A DNA stretch of 64,000 bases, taken from an uncultured Oscillospiraceae bacterium (GTDB lineage Bacteria > Bacillota > Clostridia > Oscillospirales > Acutalibacteraceae). Both the position numbers and the translations under genes were made by a program. Shown one piece after another: positions 61,848 through 64,000 of the stretch. Where the stretch lies: contig CAJJNV010000005.1 in assembly GCA_905193225.1 (NCBI GenBank), forward strand, positions 1-64,000, given 5' to 3'. The stretch's first letter is position 1. Each line of letters opens with the position of its first letter. The notes under the pieces were generated by a model. It ran no database searches, was not told the DNA's origin, and worked only from the letters and a program-made list of their open reading frames with translations.

Positions 61848-64000
61848 ATGAAAAAAATCATCTCTCTTGTTCTTGCATTGTCGATGATTTTCAGCTGCTG
61901 TGCGCTTCTTTCGGGCGTTTCTTTTGCCGAAGAAGAAACGGAAAAAATATTGAAAATCGACTTTGACGGAACCGGTGCGTCCCATCTCAGCTATGTAAGA
62001 CTGGGATGGCTTACCCCTGAAATCCAGGACGGAGATTATCTTGAATACGATGTCTACCTTAAAGATGATGTGGCGGGCGTCGGTGGTCTCGATTTTGCAG
62101 GCGAGGGCAGCAGATATTGCCGCGACTGGGACGATTTCAGAGACACAAACGGAATTAAGGGACATCCCAGTGCCGATTTAAGCGAGTATGCATACGGCAA
62201 ATGGTATTCCCGAAAGGTAAAGCTCAATGCCGTCGTAAACGGTACTTCCGACAACTTTATTATTGTCGCTTTTGAGGGTTTTACCGGCAAAACCACTGCA
62301 TATTTCGACAACATCCGCATAACCCGCAACGACGAGATTATGGAATATGCATTTAAGGACGGCGGAAAGGAATATCGTCCCATAGGCACATATTATGCCG
62401 GCGACGAGAACAAGATTGTCATTTCCACAATTGATAAAACTGCCGCAAATCTTCCCGACATTACCCATCCCGATGAGATAGAAGTGGCAAAGGATCTTAT
62501 TTCCAAGCTTCCCACCGCCGATACCGTTAACGACGACAACTGCGAAATACTTGAAAGAGCGATTAACGCCTATGAAAACCTCATTAAGGGCGACAAGGCC
62601 GGTGTTGACGGAAGCTTTGAAAAAGCGGCACGGGAGCTTCTTGACAAGTATAATTCGGTAACCCTCGGAGACATTGATCAGAACGGCAAGGTTGAGGTAA
62701 AGGACGCCCTTCTTGCTCTCCAGCTGGCTGTTAAGAAGATTACCCTCAACGGAATGGGTATGAAGGCCGCAATGGTCACCGAAAAGAACGAAGTGACCGG
62801 CGTATCGGCGCTGCTCATACTCAAAAAGGCGCTTAACATAATCAATCGTTTCCCTGCGGAGGATCAGATTGTGGTACTTAAAGCAAAGAAATCTCAGCTT
62901 GAGCTTTCGGTTTCCAAAAAGGGAGCTTCCATAACCTCTCTTAAAAACGACGGAGACAAAACCGAAATGATAACCGATCCGGTGACCATTTCCATGCCCA
63001 CCTCCTACGAGGCAAACGGCACAACCACTGCATTTAAGTGGAAATATGCCGGAATTTCCGACTATAAGACCACCGAAAGCGACGTTTCGGGCAACAAGGG
63101 ACTGACCGGATACAAGATCACATATACCGATGTTGCGGCAGGCTTTGATTACGAGATATATGCCGTTTGCTCGGACGACGATGCAGGCCCCTTCCAGTTT
63201 TCCGAAAAGCTGGTTAATAAAAACGAACAAAAAATAACCGTTAACCTTCAGGACTTCTTCAATGTCGGAGCCGGCGGAGAGGGGGATCCCACCGCCCTTA
63301 AGATCCGTACCGAGGGACAGACCTGTTATCCGGACGGACTGCAGAGGTCTACCTTAGTAGACGGCGGGGCTGTTGCAACCACCACCTCCACCAGCCAGGG
63401 CGGCTCCGACGATGTTCCAATGATATACATCGATTACGGCACCAAGGGCTTTTATGCCGCTCTCGAATGGCCTACGGGAAGTATGATGGCCAAGAGAAAC
63501 GGCAACACGGTTTTGATGAACGTTTACTTTGCAAACTTTAAGACAAGGGTCGAAGGCGGCACCGCTCTTGACATTCCCAGCGTCTATTTCGGCACCTATC
63601 TCGGCGACATCGAGGAAGGAAGCAACGAGTTTAAGCGCTGGTTCTACAACACCAAGACCCCCGCGATAATCAGAGAAGATCCCAACGAGCCTTACACCCA
63701 GATGGATATGCAGGTCGGCCTTGAGGTTGACAGGGTCGGCGGAATGGAATCGGTCAAGTGGGACAACGGCTGGTGGGCCGGTTCTGATAACAAGATTGTC
63801 AACGGCTGGGGCGGAATCGAAGGCGACTGGAACGAGGTCAGAGATCCCGGATATATTGCAAATATAAAGTCCTACGGCTGCAACAATCTTAAAGAGTTTG
63901 CCGCCCTTTGCACACAGAAGGGCATTAACCTTACCACATACGTACTTCTCCACGACGCTAAAAACGAAAATCCCGACGCCCTTACCTCCCGCGGAGAAAA
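61848..64000 (+). CDS. Secreted glycosidase-like protein with internal dockerin, N-terminal part
   Basis: The gene runs off the right edge; 717 codons are visible. It has a signal peptide (1-27) and a carbohydrate-binding-like beta domain (about 30-165). A dockerin-like module lies at about 273-336: the first loop, DIDQNGKVEVKDALLAL, is intact, but the second (TEKNEVTGVSALLILKKAL) has lost its acidic residues. A beta region follows, and from about residue 585 a segment with RWFYNTKTP and VKWDNGWWAG resembles GH36/GH27-like alpha-galactosidases before the barrel. The catalytic part is beyond the window. GAGAGG lies before ATG 61848. The glycosidase assignment is tentative; secretion and the dockerin are clear. 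Confidence 0.7.
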   Translation, partial: MKKIISLVLALSMIFSCCALLSGVSFAEEETEKILKIDFDGTGASHLSYVRLGWLTPEIQDGDYLEYDVYLKDDVAGVGGLDFAGEGSRYCRDWDDFRDTNGIKGHPSADLSEYAYGKWYSRKVKLNAVVNGTSDNFIIVAFEGFTGKTTAYFDNIRITRNDEIMEYAFKDGGKEYRPIGTYYAGDENKIVISTIDKTAANLPDITHPDEIEVAKDLISKLPTADTVNDDNCEILERAINAYENLIKGDKAGVDGSFEKAARELLDKYNSVTLGDIDQNGKVEVKDALLALQLAVKKITLNGMGMKAAMVTEKNEVTGVSALLILKKALNIINRFPAEDQIVVLKAKKSQLELSVSKKGASITSLKNDGDKTEMITDPVTISMPTSYEANGTTTAFKWKYAGISDYKTTESDVSGNKGLTGYKITYTDVAAGFDYEIYAVCSDDDAGPFQFSEKLVNKNEQKITVNLQDFFNVGAGGEGDPTALKIRTEGQTCYPDGLQRSTLVDGGAVATTTSTSQGGSDDVPMIYIDYGTKGFYAALEWPTGSMMAKRNGNTVLMNVYFANFKTRVEGGTALDIPSVYFGTYLGDIEEGSNEFKRWFYNTKTPAIIREDPNEPYTQMDMQVGLEVDRVGGMESVKWDNGWWAGSDNKIVNGWGGIEGDWNEVRDPGYIANIKSYGCNNLKEFAALCTQKGINLTTYVLLHDAKNENPDALTSRGE

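Noticed and set aside
62178..63230. Minus-strand open frame of 350 codons
   Set aside because: It lies wholly opposite the secreted dockerin protein, has unusual residue composition (many Gly, Val and Cys) and no start signal.

Overview
The window reads as chromosome of a spore-forming, dockerin-producing Firmicute, most likely a gut or rumen Clostridium-type bacterium of the Oscillospiraceae/Ruminococcaceae kind. The evidence is a spoIIR gene, strong AGGAGG-type ribosome binding sites, a lysine riboswitch, an L10 leader, a DUF951 gene next to prfA, an rnc-radical SAM-smc-ftsY block and four secreted proteins with type I dockerin modules. Two perfect 16-bp parS sites and the rpmG-secE-nusG-rplKA and rplJL genes suggest that the region lies in the origin-proximal part of the chromosome. 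No rRNA, tRNA, transposase, CRISPR array or prophage was recognised.

Layout. 1-8 kb is a carbohydrate region: the start of a GH13 amylase-family gene, then two dockerin enzymes on the minus strand (GH92 alpha-mannosidase, sialate O-acetylesterase-like). 8.6-15.7 kb is a six-gene minus-strand operon for a GldA/F/G-like ABC transporter with a DUF4340 protein, an unknown protein and a DUF5050 protein. 15.8-16.3 kb is a small plus-strand unit with a perfect promoter, a 48-residue membrane peptide gene and a terminator. 16.4-26.2 kb holds minus-strand housekeeping genes: ftsY, smc, radical SAM, rnc, plsX, prfA, a DUF951 gene and a THUMP-type rRNA methyltransferase. 26.3-28.1 kb holds three low-complexity proteins of unknown function, followed by a phosphodiesterase and a class B penicillin-binding protein (PBP). 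31.4-34 kb has glmS and a left-handed beta-helix acyltransferase gene. 34.3-37.1 kb is rpmG, an oversized secE, nusG, rplK and rplA. 37.4-47.4 kb separates rplKA from rplJL and holds rlmB, a degenerate P-type ATPase-like protein, a hemW-like gene, spoIIR, an XRE regulator with paired operators, a TetR regulator and putP. 47.6-48.7 kb is rplJL with its leader, not followed by rpoB. The remainder has a DUF218 protein, a P-loop protein, pgi, a dockerin CE2-type esterase, a lysine-riboswitch-controlled NhaC-family transporter (probable LysW), a MacB-like ABC protein, cca, and the start of a secreted glycosidase-like protein with an internal dockerin.

How the parts work together. The dockerin enzymes imply a cellulosome-like or cell-surface assembly aimed at decorated glycans; no cohesin or scaffoldin gene is in the window. 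The most notable unexplained signals are: a dispersed intergenic element (four full copies plus one fragment) that folds into the same branched structure with compensatory base changes; a P-type ATPase-like protein that has lost its phosphorylation motif; a SecE with about 170 extra N-terminal residues; and a split ribosomal-protein cluster.
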